Numbered from the stretch's first letter, positions 34,456 to 47,696 are shown. The stretch: DNA of 64,000 bases from Ehretia macrophylla (GCA_037974665.1 CM075772.1:42684552-42748551), one strand, 5' to 3'. The notes: generated by a model not told the origin, from the sequence alone. Translations and numbers: made by a program.

Positions 34456-35382
34456 TTAAGGAACATACTCCCTTTGAGTATCTGGGTATCCTTGTCTCCT
34501 CTCGCTTTCTTCCATGGTATCAAACTCATAGTTTGTCTTCTCACCATAGTAGCCTCCATTGTTGCCACTTCTCATAGCTGATTCATAACCATTCTGGTTA
34601 TAGTTATTATACTCTTTGTTAATCTCGTAGTAGTATTTTCCATTCTCCATAAATCTTGTATCACTCATTCCTTCTCGTTGCACGAAATTCTTGTTATAGT
34701 TGTCTGTGTAGGCTTTGTTGTTGTAGTTTGATGGCAAGTAGCCATTCTCGTTGTAGTTGGTGGTCGAGAACCTTTTGTTTTCATAGTTGTTGTTGTAGTT
34801 GTTGTATGACTCTCCAGTGTTGGACTCCATGAAGCTCCCTGTGTTGAATTCTTCAGCAGGAGCTTCGTTTTCATCCTTGATGTTGGTTCTGGCCGTGGTC
34901 GCTGGGGTCCTCTTCGGAAGAAATTCATCGTCATCTGCGCCGGGGCGCCCATAGAGGCCGTAGGCATTGTCGATCTCAGCAGGCGCTGGTGCAATGCCAT
35001 TTTCCAGGGCTGCTGGGGCATGATTGGTTTCGCTGCCTACAGGCGCCGAAGCTGGAGAAGGTGTAGGGGCGCCGTAGGCATTATCGCTCTCAACCGGCGC
35101 GGGTGCAATTCCATTTTCCAGGCCTGCTGGTGGATTGCTGATTCCGCTGATAACAGGCGCGGAAGCTGGAGATGGTGTAGGGCCGTAGACGGTATCACTC
35201 TCAACAGGCGCGGGTGCAAATCCAGTTTCCAGGCCTGCTGGCGGATGGCTGATTTCGCTGATGACTGGCGCGGGTGCTGGAGATGGTGTAGGAAAGAATT
35301 TTCCTTCTCTAGCATCAATATAAGGAGAGAATGACACTATTAACAAAAGACATGAGATTTGTCTAGCAAAATGATAAGTCAT
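34456..35382 (-). CDS. E6-like secreted, proline- and asparagine-rich protein
   Basis: Single exon, 308 aa. Residues 1-24 are a signal peptide (hydrophobic CLLLIVSF, probable cleavage after IDA), so the product is exported, probably to the cell wall. Residues 31-145 are three tandem repeats of 37-40 aa, each with PTPSPAxAPV and an FAPAPVES-type stretch. These Ala-Pro/Ser-Pro motifs suit hydroxyproline O-glycosylation, as in arabinogalactan proteins. Residues 190-270 are rich in Asn and Tyr (NNYNNNYENKRFS), followed by EGMSDTRFMENGKYYYE, the mark of the cotton-fibre E6 family. The repeats are also clear in DNA (111-114 bp period at 35054, 35168, 35279). The molecular function of the family is unknown. 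The frame is complete. Confidence 0.88.
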   Translation of the reverse strand: MTYHFARQISCLLLIVSFSPYIDAREGKFFPTPSPAPAPVISEISHPPAGLETGFAPAPVESDTVYGPTPSPASAPVISGISNPPAGLENGIAPAPVESDNAYGAPTPSPASAPVGSETNHAPAALENGIAPAPAEIDNAYGLYGRPGADDDEFLPKRTPATTARTNIKDENEAPAEEFNTGSFMESNTGESYNNYNNNYENKRFSTTNYNENGYLPSNYNNKAYTDNYNKNFVQREGMSDTRFMENGKYYYEINKEYNNYNQNGYESAMRSGNNGGYYGEKTNYEFDTMEESERRQGYPDTQREYVP

Positions 35383-35454
35383 GGCTAGAAATTAAAAGAG
35401 AAGCAAAATTGGTATTGCTTATTGGCTTCTAATTTCCTTGATCTGCAATTCTCG

Positions 35455-35465
35455 TATATATATAA
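35455..35465 (-). promoter_or_regulatory. TATA box of the E6-like gene
   Basis: TATATATATA lies on the minus strand about 75 bases upstream of the start at 35382. Confidence 0.55.
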
Positions 35466-36030
35466 GGCTCATATTTTCCGTGATGATATGCGGGGATGGA
35501 GGGATTTTGAGAATGTGGGGTACGAAATTATAGCTTTTAGTGAATGCAGCATGTGCGTATCTATGACTACTGAGATTGTCCAACAACTTAGAGGCACCAA
35601 ACTCGTGCTTTAGAAAAGCAAAAAAAAAAGTCATGTAGTCAAAAGATGCCATTTGTCTTTCTAGATACATAAAATTTAATTAAAGTTGGGTTCGGGTGTC
35701 AGCTAATAAATATACAGATTAATTAGTCAATTATAAGATTCAATTTCTCATGAAAACCAACATACCAAACTAATTTTTCGAACAACTGTAACTTTTCTTG
35801 AGAAAAGAATAAACGGATATAAGCTTTCTCTAAACTGATAATTTTAATTATAATGATTTTGCCTTCTTTTATAATCTCAAAAAAAAAAAAAATTATGTGG
35901 GGTCCATGGGGTACTCAATCGTCGGTTGTTAGTTGGAAGGTCGGTGCACTCCTCGGTCTTTAGTTATGGTTTTCTTTTCTCTCATTTGATTATCACCTAA
36001 CCCTTCTATTAAGTTTCATAAGTAGCAAAG
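35466..36030. other. Upstream flank of the E6-like gene
   Basis: No gene is recognised. There is an A-run at about 35879. Confidence 0.5.
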
Positions 36031-36054
36031 ATGAGGCATGCATATATATATATA

Positions 36055-36140
36055 TATATATTTAGGAGTAGTTTAGTGGTAAATTATTATTTTTGACTGT
36101 TAAAAGACCGGGTGGAGGTAGAAAAAAAAAAAAAAAAAAA
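36055..36140 (+). mobile_element. Short SINE-like insertion with poly-A and flanking duplication
   Basis: AGGAGTAGTTTAGTGGTAAA resembles a tRNA D-arm/A-box. About 60 bases later it ends in an A18-20 run (36122-36140). AAAGATGAGGCAT with AT repeats precedes it (from 36028), and AAAGATGAGGCATATATATA follows it (from 36139), consistent with a target duplication. The B box is not visible, so it is truncated or internally deleted. Confidence 0.5.
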
Positions 36141-36354
36141 AGATGAGGCATATATATAGCCCGTATAGTGCCTCTTTTTTAGAACTATTATTATATATAC
36201 ATGATAGTGATAGGTTACTTTGCATATGTTTGCAGCATAAACTGCATAACTCAAGATCACAAAAGATGATTAACAAAGAAAACCAAAAGAAAATTCAGAT
36301 GTGTAGATCTGATCAATTAGCTAGCTTTTGCCACTTGTTTAGAATTTTCATTAA

Positions 36355-36925
36355 AGTTAAAAGATGTGAACAGTAACCTACCAATGTGTGGGGCAGCAAA
36401 AGGGTTCGCTTACTATTTGAGTTGTGTAAGGGTGCTTTCCATTTAACTTCACAAAATATTTTAAAGTATTCTTATTTTTTAGTCTGTTATATAATTTTGT
36501 CTTCATTTAACCCCACATCACCTCTAACGAATTTAAATTTTTCTAATAATATTATTACGTTATTAGCAAGATTAATAGTAGCAAAGTAGTAATAAAATTA
36601 TATAATTTTTACACACAATGATCTAAATTATTTTATCATAATTATATTATTACTTAACACATTGATCTTTCTAATAACATTATTAAATCTTGGATAGAAT
36701 TTTCAGTTAAGTGAAAAGATGTGAACCATAACCTACTAAAATGTTGGGGAGCAAGGGTTGACTCAATCTTTGAGTTGTAAGGGTTGTAGCCCTCTTCTCT
36801 TTCAACCCAACAAAATATTTTAAAATACTCTTATATTTTAGTATGTAAAATTATTTCACCTCTACTTAGCCCTACATCACCACTTAATTGTCATCACTTT
36901 ATTGTTATTGATCTCTTTAATAACG
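36355..36925 (+). repeat. Diverged tandem duplication, about 355-bp period, two copies
   Basis: Landmarks of copy 1 recur in order in copy 2: AAAAGATGTGAAC at about 36358 and 36715, TTTGAGTTGT(G)TAAGGGT at about 36416 and 36761, ACAAAATATTTTAAA at about 36452 and 36809, and CCACATCACC/CCTACATCACC near 36512 and 36875. Confidence 0.7.
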
Positions 36926-36929
36926 TTAT

Positions 36930-38917
36930 TACATTATTGGATGATCTAAACCACTTAAATCCCCACCCTAAAGAAAAAAAATATATATTTTTCAAAATTA
37001 CTTAATTTTCACCGATAAAATATTCTAAAATTTTCCATATTGGAGAGTTATTATAGTTATAAAGCTCGCTCTTCTTCTGTTCTAGCCTCTACTATCTTTG
37101 GAAGGAAAGATATCTTAGGTATTACAATTTGGGAGTGTGACCAACTTCTTCTTTTTTTAAAAAGAAAATTTCAAAGGGGTATAAGTTATATAACAAAATA
37201 TCAAAAATATCACCCACAAAAATATTTCTCACACTCACTACAAAGAGCATGCCACTAAACCAAAGGCTCGGTAACTTCTTCTCAAGATACAAGAAGACAT
37301 CTACATTAAACTCTTCTCTTGGAGGAAATTTAGAAATAGCAATACAAATAGGCAAGTTTGTATTACTTGGAGTAAAAATGGGGTTCTCATATTGTAATTT
37401 GTTTACATATTTTTCATTGCTGGTTTAATCTAGGCGTGTTTTGGTTTGTCAAGTTTGTTTTGCGTTTTGTTTGGCCAAAACATTGTGTGGATGTTTACTT
37501 TTTTGCTTTGCAATTGAATTTCCTTTTGCTTGCTTCGGCAAAAAACAATATTGGACCCCTTGAAATGTGGAACAATCTCGAACATCGTTGTTTGCGGCCA
37601 TAAATTGAGGCCAATTCAACGAAACAATCAAAATACTTATAATATAGAGCCACGATTTATGACCTGATTCCCTAATTGTAGGAGGGGAGTGGCCCCCACC
37701 AATTTAGTAGTTATTTTACTTTCCTAAAGCTAATTTACACAGTTCAATATTTATTTATTTATTTCCTGGATTTTTTTTTTTTTTTAATGACATGAGAACT
37801 CAACTACTAGAATTTGACTATCGAATTATCCAGTAAAGTTTAACCACCAATTAATAAATTTTCAAATGCAGTGGTGCGCTCTCACACATGCACCAGGTTA
37901 ATTAATTATAAAATTCTAAAATAGTGAAAAATGTTGAACTTACGATCTTGTAAAAGTGATTTCACTTATACTATTACTAGATCATGCACTTGAAAACTGA
38001 ATTTTATTTTATTTTATAATAAGGAACTTATCGACCACATTGGATTTGATCTTTTTATCTACATAAGATTCAACTGATACGCATGGAATCTCCCTATTTT
38101 ATGGCCTAGCTTACCATCTATGGACTTCTTAATTTAGCAGAAAGCTTGGGTGTTAGTGCACCTGAGAACTATAACGTAGAATTTTCAGAACGATAAGACA
38201 AACTGACGGGAAAATCTTTTTTTTTTAATGATGAAAATCGAAGTTATGGTTCAAATTTAAAATTTTTAATTATAACATACAGTACTCGACCATTTTACTG
38301 AACTCTTAACTAAAAAAAATCTATTTTGCATCTTTTATACATATACATTGGCCCCTCAACGAATTCATGAGCAATCAAGCCTCCAATATCTTTTCCCGAC
38401 AACATAAACCTCCAATATCACGACAAACACTATCCCAAAATCATCGTTTTACCATAATGGACGATACTGATACGAATCTACACTCAATAAGGAAAAAAAT
38501 CATGCAAAAAGAATATTCATAAATTATATACAATTCAAAGAGTCCTTGGTCAAGTACTCAAGTAAGATCTCATTTGTAATATTATGATTCAGTGCCCAAT
38601 TATCTAATTTCACAAAATCGGCTAATGTGCTAACGGAATAGATTGTATTATTGGACTGCACGTGAGTCCAGTAGTTCAATAAGAATTCCCAATGCAATCT
38701 AAAATGAAAGCACCGCCTTCATTTCTAGAAAAGAAGCCAACAACTGATTCGAATACATGTAGAAAGGTTTAATAGAAGAGTGACACCCTCTTTAGAGGTG
38801 CCCGAGAGGCATGGTTGTTTGAGGGCGGGATCTAAAATCTCTCCAACGTGTTGTGGAGATAAACAATATGAGAAGATCCACTTCGTGTGGGCATTGTGCA
38901 TGGTGGCGTTAGTACTC
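36930..38917. other. Intergenic, nothing recognised
   Basis: AT-rich unique sequence without a supported gene, ending at the target site of the outer copia element (CAAAT, 38918-38922). Confidence 0.5.
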
Positions 38918-38922
38918 CAAAT

Positions 38923-39156
38923 TGATGAATTTGATAAAAGAGAAAATATCATTTGTGTAATTGTGAAAAAATGATTTCATTACTGATTCATATATACATG
39001 TATGATATTTATAGGGTACAATTGAATCACGTGTTCTAATTCCAGCTAGATTACAGCTGTACATGAGCTAAGTTGATCTTAAGTTTCCTAGGGATTTATA
39101 CTATGCATGTGAGTCTTTTTTCCTCATCTGAAACTGAGCTGGAGCTTCTCTTATCA
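38923..39156 (-). repeat. 3' LTR of outer copia element (234 bp)
   Basis: It begins TGATGAATTTGATAAAAGAG and ends CTTCTCTTATCA on the plus strand. A G-rich polypurine tract (minus strand GCTTGCGGGGGCA, 39157-39169) adjoins it. It has an extra 11 bases (near 39048) relative to the other LTR. Confidence 0.92.
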
Positions 39157-39169
39157 TGCCCCCGCAAGC

Positions 39170-40311
39170 TAAGTTGTGCTACTACAAAGGGAAGCTTGGA
39201 CTATATGTAGGTCAACTTGGCAGTGGACAAGGCCTTTGTGAGCAGATCTGCTAGTTGTTCATTGGATGCAATGTGGGCCACACAGAGTTTCTTGGAAACA
39301 ACTTACTCATGAACATAGTGATAGTCTAAAGCAATATGTTTAGTACGACTGTGAAAAACGGGATTTGCAGCCAAAGCAAGAGCAGAAGCATTGTCAACCC
39401 ATAATGTAGGTGAAGAAATAGAAATATGAAGATCATTCAGAATATAGGTCAGCCAAGTGATCTCAGTAGCAGTATAAGCCATCGCACAATACTTTGTTTC
39501 TGTTGATGATCGGGCGACAGTGGGTTATTTGTGAGAGCACCAGGAGATTAAGTTGGGCCTGAGAAATATGCAATATCCTGTGATAGACACTGCACAACTT
39601 TCCCAATCCGAGTCAGAGAAGGCAGTCAACTTGAAAGGACCTAGTTTGAACAATAACCCATAATGAATGGTCCCTTGCACCTATCTAAGGAGCCTTTTGA
39701 GTGCATTGTAATGGGACTGCAACGGATTATGCATATGCTGACAAATACGATTGACTACAAACTGTAAATCAGGGCGTGTCACTGTGAGATATTGTAAAGC
39801 TCCTACTATACTGCGAAAATGGTTAGGAGCGGAGTAAGGTGGATCATTTTCTAGAGCATTCGAAACAGTGGAAAAAGTAGGTGTTGGACTAGAACTGCAG
39901 TTTTGCATTCCTGCATAATGCAATATGTCTGCAGCATACTTAGACTAATGCAACAATATGTCTGTGTCTGTACGTAGCACTTTAATACCAAGGAAATAAG
40001 ATAGAGCTCCCAGGTCTTTCATGGCAAAATTGTTGCTCATATCCTGAATAAGATAAGCTATTGCAGAAGAAGAGCTGCCAGTTACTATGAGATCATCAAC
40101 ATATATGAGAACAATAAGAGTGACAGCTTGTGAGTGTTGAACAAATAGAGAATTATCTATTTTGCTGCAATGAAACTCCTGCTTAATAAGAAATGTAGAA
40201 AGAAGTTGATACCAAGCTCTTGGAGCTTGTTTAAGTCCATAAAGTGATTTGCATAACCTGCACACGTAAGAAGGATTAGTTGAATCTTCAAAACCTTGAG
40301 GTTGCATTATA
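39170..40311 (-). pseudogene. Copia RT C-terminal part and RNase H (outer element)
   Basis: In minus-strand order: LYGLKQAPRAW, the RT catalytic LIYVDDLIVTG, FAMKDLGALSYFLGI, YLTVTRPDLQFVVNRI, then RNase H residues such as SDSDWESC, SSTETKYCAMA and HSRTKHIALDYHYV. In-frame stops at about 39945 and 39681 and others break the frame. The 5' part of the RT is displaced to 49177-49714 by the inner element. Confidence 0.9.
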
Positions 40312-40316
40312 TAAAC

Positions 40317-41771
40317 TATTGGGAATCGTGCATGGTATTTAAATATTTTATAATTAAATAAAACGCAGCGGAAACAATTGATACTCATACATTCGTTCAT
40401 GGCTAATTACGTAGATTATAACATGCATAAATAATAAACTATTAATTACGCATAATAAGATTTTAGGATTACCTTTCCATGATGACGAATCTGTTGTAGG
40501 AATTGATCGAATCCAGAGCTCCCCAATTATGAAGCTTCCGAAAGTATCCATATGAGATTCGAGCCATCAATCAGCAAAACCCCCACTATGAGTTTTAGAG
40601 AAAAATATTTTTTATGAAAACATAGGATTTGTGCTAGCTTTTTTGTCTGTTATAGTTTTCTATTTATAGGAAACACTTGACATACTAGGGCTAGCATTTG
40701 GGTCAGCTGGACTTAGATTGATAAATTGACTAGACTAAAATTTCAATCTAATCAGTCTTAAGTCAAATTAAATATTAGACTCTTCTAACATTTAATTTAT
40801 TTTCCCCGCTGACTAATTCCGAATCTCTTTTGTGTGACCTCTCGGGTTCATAATTAATTGGTAGCGAAATCATATTAATCCAATTAATATTTAATTAGAA
40901 CTCTTCTAATTTAATTCTCGCAAGTCGTGAATGATACCTAGCAGTATATCACGACTACCCAACTAATAATAAAGTGAAATTCTACGAACCCTTTAGTAAC
41001 AACTATGCAATCAATTCATTCTGTCTAAATTATCCCGATTGACCCAGAGTTATGGATAGGGTCGTCAAACTCTATTACTCAATTATATGTCCAAATCTAT
41101 TTATTCAGTAACTTATGAATAATACGTGGAACAACTTCCACTATTCTATCTCGGCCAAGGATTTTTAGTTACTCGATTAATAGATCGCATAGGATCCCTA
41201 ATTGACAGATTCCGTATCTACACGCACCTATCTCTATGCTAGAATAGATTGTAACCACTGAATACATTATCCAATCCTTGATGAGGACTAGCTTTATTGC
41301 ACCAGCAAATTACGTTATCCCTAACACAAGATAACAGTGGTGTCTCAGGTCTAAGGACTAATCGTACCATTACACTATACAATGAATTATTGATCGTTCC
41401 ATGTAATTCATTGTATCAGCGGTCATATCCAATCACTTGTTGTCAACAAGCACTTATACATCTACCTTTACGACATGAGATTAATGGCCCAAATTAATAT
41501 CTCATATTATTTGGATGGTAGACTGCAATCCGATCTTTCTGGATAAATTAACGCTCAATTAATTTATCCTACGATCGGAGACTATTTTAGAATATATTTA
41601 TGAATATAGATTCTGTCACTCATATCTTTACTCTTAAGGATAGAATCTATAAATATCATTCTAATGACTTTTATTTAAAATAATTAATTGTATCTAAATA
41701 AACTACCCACATTAAATAAATAATATAATTATTATGTCCTAAAATTGGCATTTAGGGCATATAATCCAACA
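40317..41771 (-). repeat. 3' LTR of inner copia element (1455 bp)
   Basis: The plus-strand left end is TATTGGGAATCGTGC, where the partner LTR has TGTTAGGAATCGTGC, so the canonical TG has mutated to TA. It ends ATAATCCAACA. It aligns along its whole length with 47697-49171. Confidence 0.92.
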
Positions 41772-44700
41772 ATCCCCTACTTGCACTAAAGCCAATTACT
41801 CTGGTATCTCATACCCATCTTCTCAAGATAGTAATCAAATGACTGTTGAATCATTGCCTTAGTAAGTGGACTAGTACCGCCAACTGTTGACGTTATTTAC
41901 TGCATAATATCATCCTTTCCACAATCTCTGATCGATGTGGTAATGCCTCTTTAACGCGCTTGGATCTCTAGTGAGACCTAGGTTCCATAGCTTGTGCTAA
42001 AACTCCATTATCGTCATAGCACTTCCCGTTGACTTAATGGAAAGAACCATCCTGAGTTCAGTTACGAACTCCTAGATCCAAACCGTTTTCTCTTGTTACA
42101 TCTGATGCAACGATACACTCAACCTCGGGAGTTTGCAATTGTACCAATATTTAGAACCTTTCCAAATAATTGTTCTCTCGTTATAGGTGAGTATAAACCC
42201 ATATATGGATTTCCAATAATTCATTTCAAACTCTCAGCCTGAAACTGTAAAACTTTAAGTTTTACCTTTCTCCATATACCAAGAACATTTTCCAATGTTT
42301 CTCAAGTACTTAAAAATGTTATTGATTGTTTTCCAGCGTTCCTAACCTAGATTAAACAGACATCTGCTCATAACACTTATAGCATTTATGATATTATGTC
42401 TTTGTACACAGCATGACGTATATAAGATTCTTAATTGTTGCAGCACTTAGAACCTTATGTGTCCAGTTTATCTCTCTTTAGCAGTCTCAGGACTCACAGC
42501 CCTGAGAGATAAACGTCATGTCTTAAAAGAGAACAATCATCTTTTAGAATTTTTGTACATGTTAAACACATTTAACACCCTTTTGGGAAAAACCCATTAA
42601 TCCTTTGGATCTATCACTATAGATCAACTTCCAAGGATTTAAGCGGATTATCCCAAAATTTACTTGGAAAATTATTTGAATAACTAGACCTACTTGTGTA
42701 GTTAAGATTCGTCTTTATTCTCAATGAAGTGAAACGGATGGTCTAGATTCTTTAGGGTTTGTTAAGTACATTAATGGACCCCTTTACCTTGCACTCTTTG
42801 TGACTTATCATTGGACTCAAAACGTATCGGCAAATCTATATTAATGTCTTCATTAATAAAGTCATTATGGAATGTCGTTTTGACATCCATCTACCATATC
42901 TCATAACAGTAGTGTGCAACTATCGCCAATAAATCATAATGAATTTTAACAATTGGTGAAAAGATTTCCTCATAGTCAACTCTTTGCTTATGACAATAAT
43001 CTTTTACCATTTGTCTTAAAGGTCTCCATCTTTATTCATTTAAGATCTTATGGCCTTAAGCCATTTAAGCTTATGTCAAACATAGCTTTTCATAACAGAC
43101 AAAAAACATCAACATGATCATTGTCATCTTACTAATCTGGATAAAACTGTGAAATAATCAGTAGTTCTTGGATTGAGCTTTCTAGAATCGAATCCTAGAT
43201 TTGACTCAGGTCAACTGGTTGTTTAGTGACTCCTACTGAGTCATACTTTTCTTCCCACACTATCTTCTTAGATGAACTATTCTTCCAAGAAGAAGTTGTA
43301 CTTGCTAACAGACTCTCTAGTCAGCAAGGGAATAAAAACTATATCCTAACGATTCTTTGGGATAACCAATTAACCTTGTCCAATCTCATTTTCAATTTTT
43401 CAATCTTAAGCCTTTTGATTGAAAGCAGGATAACCCTCATTCTTAACACCTTAAGACTAGGTATCTTGTTCTCTCATATCCTATATGAAGTACTTGAGAT
43501 TAATTTGGAAGTGACCTTGTCCAAGAGATGGACTGCTATAAGGAGAATATAGCCTCACAGGCTAAATTATAAATCAGCATAGTTTATCAATTACAGACCA
43601 TGTCCAACAAGGTCCAATTCATTCTCTGCAACACTTCATCAAGCATCAGAGTACCAGAATGAATCAATGAAATAACTATATTATTTTTCGTTGAGATACT
43701 ATCAGAATTGAAGCTAAGAACTCTCCATGATCTCATCATTGAGACTTACTTCTCATTTTTAGTTTTGATTTACTACTTTAATTCTGAATTCTTTGAACGC
43801 TTCAAATGGTTCATATATACATTTATGACAATCATAAGTATATGTAAGGTAGCTAAAATATTTATTGGGCTATTGCGCCAAATGGCCTATATACATCCCT
43901 ATGTATAAAACCCTAAATATTTATGGTCCTTTGACTTTGTCCTATAAATGGTGATTTGATCATTTTAAGAACACAAGATTCACGTGTGAGGAATGTCCCG
44001 GGGCCTCAAGGGCTTACCAGTCCTTCTTTCATCAATTGTGTGATTCTTGTTTCTCCTCTATGACCTAATCATAAGTATCACGATAATCTAAAGTTATCAG
44101 TATCTCTAAATCTCTCATATTACTTGTTTATCTGTCATTATCCATATAAGACTCTATTCATTAATTTACTAGTGTCATCTCATTTATTTCCCAAATAAAT
44201 GAAACACATGAACAACAATTATTCCAAAATTAATGAACACCCAGATGGGTAAATGAGAAGGCGAGATGTATTTATAGAGGACATCCATTTCTCTTCAAAC
44301 TCTTTGAAGTCTTTTGAATTTTCCTCTATTATTAGTTCCCCTTTCTTGTAGTGGAAATAATTATCAATCAAGTTTCAACTTTTCAGATCTACCCTTGATA
44401 TATGACTCTCATTTCCAAGGGTTGTGTCAAATGTGTTCACATGAATAAATCCATTATGAACGACAAGAGTGAATTGAGAATTGACCTTGAGGATTAGATT
44501 TGTTTGCATATGATAAACCACGAATAAACTCATGGATTCAAGATACTTATCCTGAGAACACATACTCTCAAATCAATTCCTCAAGTTATTCTTTGTTTGG
44601 AACAATTTTCTAGATATCTCATATCTACCACTAGATATCTCATATCTAGTTGTCCTATCTTGCTTACTTCAAAACTCTTGTAAGTAATTAATGATGGATA

Positions 44701-47696
44701 CATTGTCCATGCTCTCCTACTACTTTTTGACAACTTATTTTGGGCATCTAGAACGTGTATAACTTTCTCAGATCTGAGAAAAATTCTCAAAACATTGAGC
44801 TAGTCATCGAAGTTTGGTTTAGTCAAAATAGAAGGTTGGGTTCACATCCGATATTATATATAGGTAGTAATTTCTAAGGATGTTAGATAATTATATTATT
44901 AACCATTTGATTTAAGTCTTTAAATCAAACAGTAACCCCCACTAAATTTTTTGAATCCCACACTTCCCTAGTGGAAAACGGAAAAACAATAAGGTGTTTT
45001 TCTTAGTGGAATTGGAGACCCATTCATTTTAACCCACCTCACATTTTAGATTTTTGGTGAAGATAAAACAAATAGGTGAATAACCTCTTATTCAATGTAT
45101 CTCATACAAATTTCAATTGTTCTTGCCTCCAATCCTTTCGACCTCATCTTATAGATTTTTTGTCTTCAAGATTGTTTAAGTTAAACCCATTATCCTGGAA
45201 ATTTGGATCAATGCAATACCAACACCTCACATGATAGATTTTTGGTTGCCAGTAAGAATCCAAATTTTCCACATCTCATGCTTATATAGAATTAGTTCAT
45301 ATGTTGATACAAATAAATAACCCTTATGTGTCTATAACCAGCTACTTACTTGCCCAACACATAAACCAATCTACGATAACGGAAGGCAATGATATAATCT
45401 TCTCAAGACTACACCATTATTAACTTAATATTTAGTTTGGGAAGGTTTGATGGTCTTTAGTTTAGGTCTCACTTTTCACATGCTTATAATTTTCAATTTA
45501 TCGCATAAATAAAATAGAAACATACATGCACTCATCATATATTTATCGCATAAATAAATAAATAAATGCATAAAATAAAATGGGATGATCGTGGACTAGG
45601 AGCACTATTAACCCGAGCCACTGGGTTGAATACCTAAATCAAATAAAGGGCCCACAAGATAGATTCATGGGTTGCTGCTCCTAGGCTTCACAAAACTCCT
45701 TTCACGAAATGGGCCCTCCAACTCTTGATGTCTTCATCTTGATCTTCCATTATATTTATGTACATAGATTCCTAATCTAGTGGGGATACATAAATGGGAA
45801 TGGGGTTTTACATATTTAAAACGGGGATAAGAGGCATGCAAGCCCCATTTTAAATTATTACATAAAACCCAAAATAGGTAAATAAATAAAATAATGACAT
45901 TCATTCATTCATCTATTTATACATCTCAGACTAGTACATGATCACCCACAACATAACAAATAATAAAGGAAAGTAATCAACGAATGTAGCACAATTAATC
46001 TCCCAATATAATCTCATTATATTAGGTTTATCCAATTAATAATCACCTTTATTAATTTGGATCCTTAAATATCTCATATTTAAATAAATATAATCACATT
46101 ATATTTATAGTAATTAATTAATAAACAATTTATTAATTAACTACAAGTATAGCACAATTAATTTTCTAATATAAAACTTTTTATATTAGATTTTTCCAAT
46201 TTAATAAACTATTTATTAAATTTATTCTATTTAATAAACTCTTTACTAAAATTTAATCCATAAATATCTCATATTTACAAAATATAAATATAATCAAATT
46301 ATATTTAATAATTAATAAACTATTTATTAATTTAAAGTGTCAAAAGGTATTTGGGCTCCTTTAATTAATTTGTCAAACAAAATAATTAAGCAATTTGAAA
46401 TTTAAGGATTAAAATAAGTCCAACTTATTTTTCTTTAGTCCATATTCAAGTCCAAGTCCAAAAAAAACAAATAGCCCAATCCAGACATTAATATCAGTTC
46501 ATACTAATCTTATTTAGTCCGAATTCAACTTGGCCATTATGGACCACTAAAAGAGTCCATGCTAATTTTTAAAACAGTTTTAAAATAGCCCGGATCAGAT
46601 AATAAAAGAAGTCCAACTATTTTATCAAAGTCCGAATAAAAAATTGGCCCAAGTTTAGCCCAAAAACAAATATATGCCCATTAGCCCAAAATAAGAAAAA
46701 TAAAACCAAAATGAAATTAACCTAAAAACCCATTGGGTCAGGTTTGGGTTCGGACCTTATACGGTTCGGATCTGGATCCATATCCGGACCTAAATCGAGT
46801 CTGAACCCTAAACAAAACAAAAAAAATCATTTTTTTTCTTTTTCTTTCTTCCCTACAACGCCGCCACCCTTCTTCCTTTATGGCTGTAACTTTGCAGCAC
46901 CAACCCTCAAGGAGCGAAGCTCCTTGAGCACCCAGCATAGCCGTGACAGCCTAGGTGTTGTTGCCAGCACAACCACGATAGCCTAGCTGTCGTGTCTGTT
47001 GTAGGCCTATGGCCGCGAAGAGCAGTCATGGTTGCTGCGGCGCTCCTCGTAGCTCTGTGTCTTACAGTCGCGAGGGTCACAAGGCTCCTCGCGGCAGCCA
47101 TCCTCGTGGCCGCGAGGAATCACCACTCCTCGCAACCGCTTGAGGAGGCGCCGCGGGAGCCCAGTGGCTCTTGCGATGGCCACAGCCGCGAGAAGCCATT
47201 CTCTCGGCTGTGGCTTGCGTGACACCCACCTGGGTCACGAAGACCCTTCCTCGTGACCCTGGTCCAAAACGGCAGTGGTACCACCGACGTGGTAGGCTAC
47301 TGCCATGGCTGGAGGATGATGATTTGAAAACAATTTTAAAATCCTTTTTTTTTTTTTTTGATAACAAAATATGTTGTTTAAAAAACTGATTCTAAAACCT
47401 TTTTAAAACAGTTTCAAAAACAACAAAATCAATTTTAAAACAACTTTTAAAATTGTTCATTACATAACATAAAAGTAGTTTTATAAAAACAATTTTTACA
47501 AAACTAAATTGGGAAGAACTTTCAAGGCTGCGATTTAATAAAATTAAATTTATGGGCATACCAATTAACAGATTCAAAATCTATTAATCCAACAATTTCA
47601 CAAATTATTTATCTTGACACTATTGATTGTGCTATACAATTTTGTGCTAAAATCGAATAAGCACGTAAAAGACATGAACGGTGGCTATGATACCAC
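41772..47696 (-). pseudogene. Decayed internal region of inner copia element (gag-pol remnants)
   Basis: Minus-strand translation in several frames shows copia pieces in the expected order. The integrase-RT linker (about 43420-43200) has SLLAS and FFLEE-like residues. RT (about 43020-42840) has RVDYEEIFSPIVK and WxMDVKTTF-type motifs. The RNase H tail (about 42040-41830) has DNNGVLAQAMEPRSH. Many stops and frameshifts are present. Gag is not recognisable. The block at about 46850-47320 is unusually GC-rich. Plus-strand ORFs in this region are chance frames. Confidence 0.75.
47682..47695 (-). promoter_or_regulatory. Primer binding site of inner copia element
   Basis: TGGTATCATAGCCA on the minus strand, one base from the LTR, resembles the 3' end complement of initiator tRNA-Met used by plant copia elements (TGGTATCAGAGCC). 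Confidence 0.8.

Noticed and set aside
43226-43552. 108-aa plus-strand ORF
   Set aside because: It is the antisense of decayed copia integrase-RT linker sequence.
46744-47389. Plus- and minus-strand ORFs in the GC-rich copia leader
   Set aside because: They overlap on opposite strands and have no recognisable domain. High GC lowers stop frequency there.
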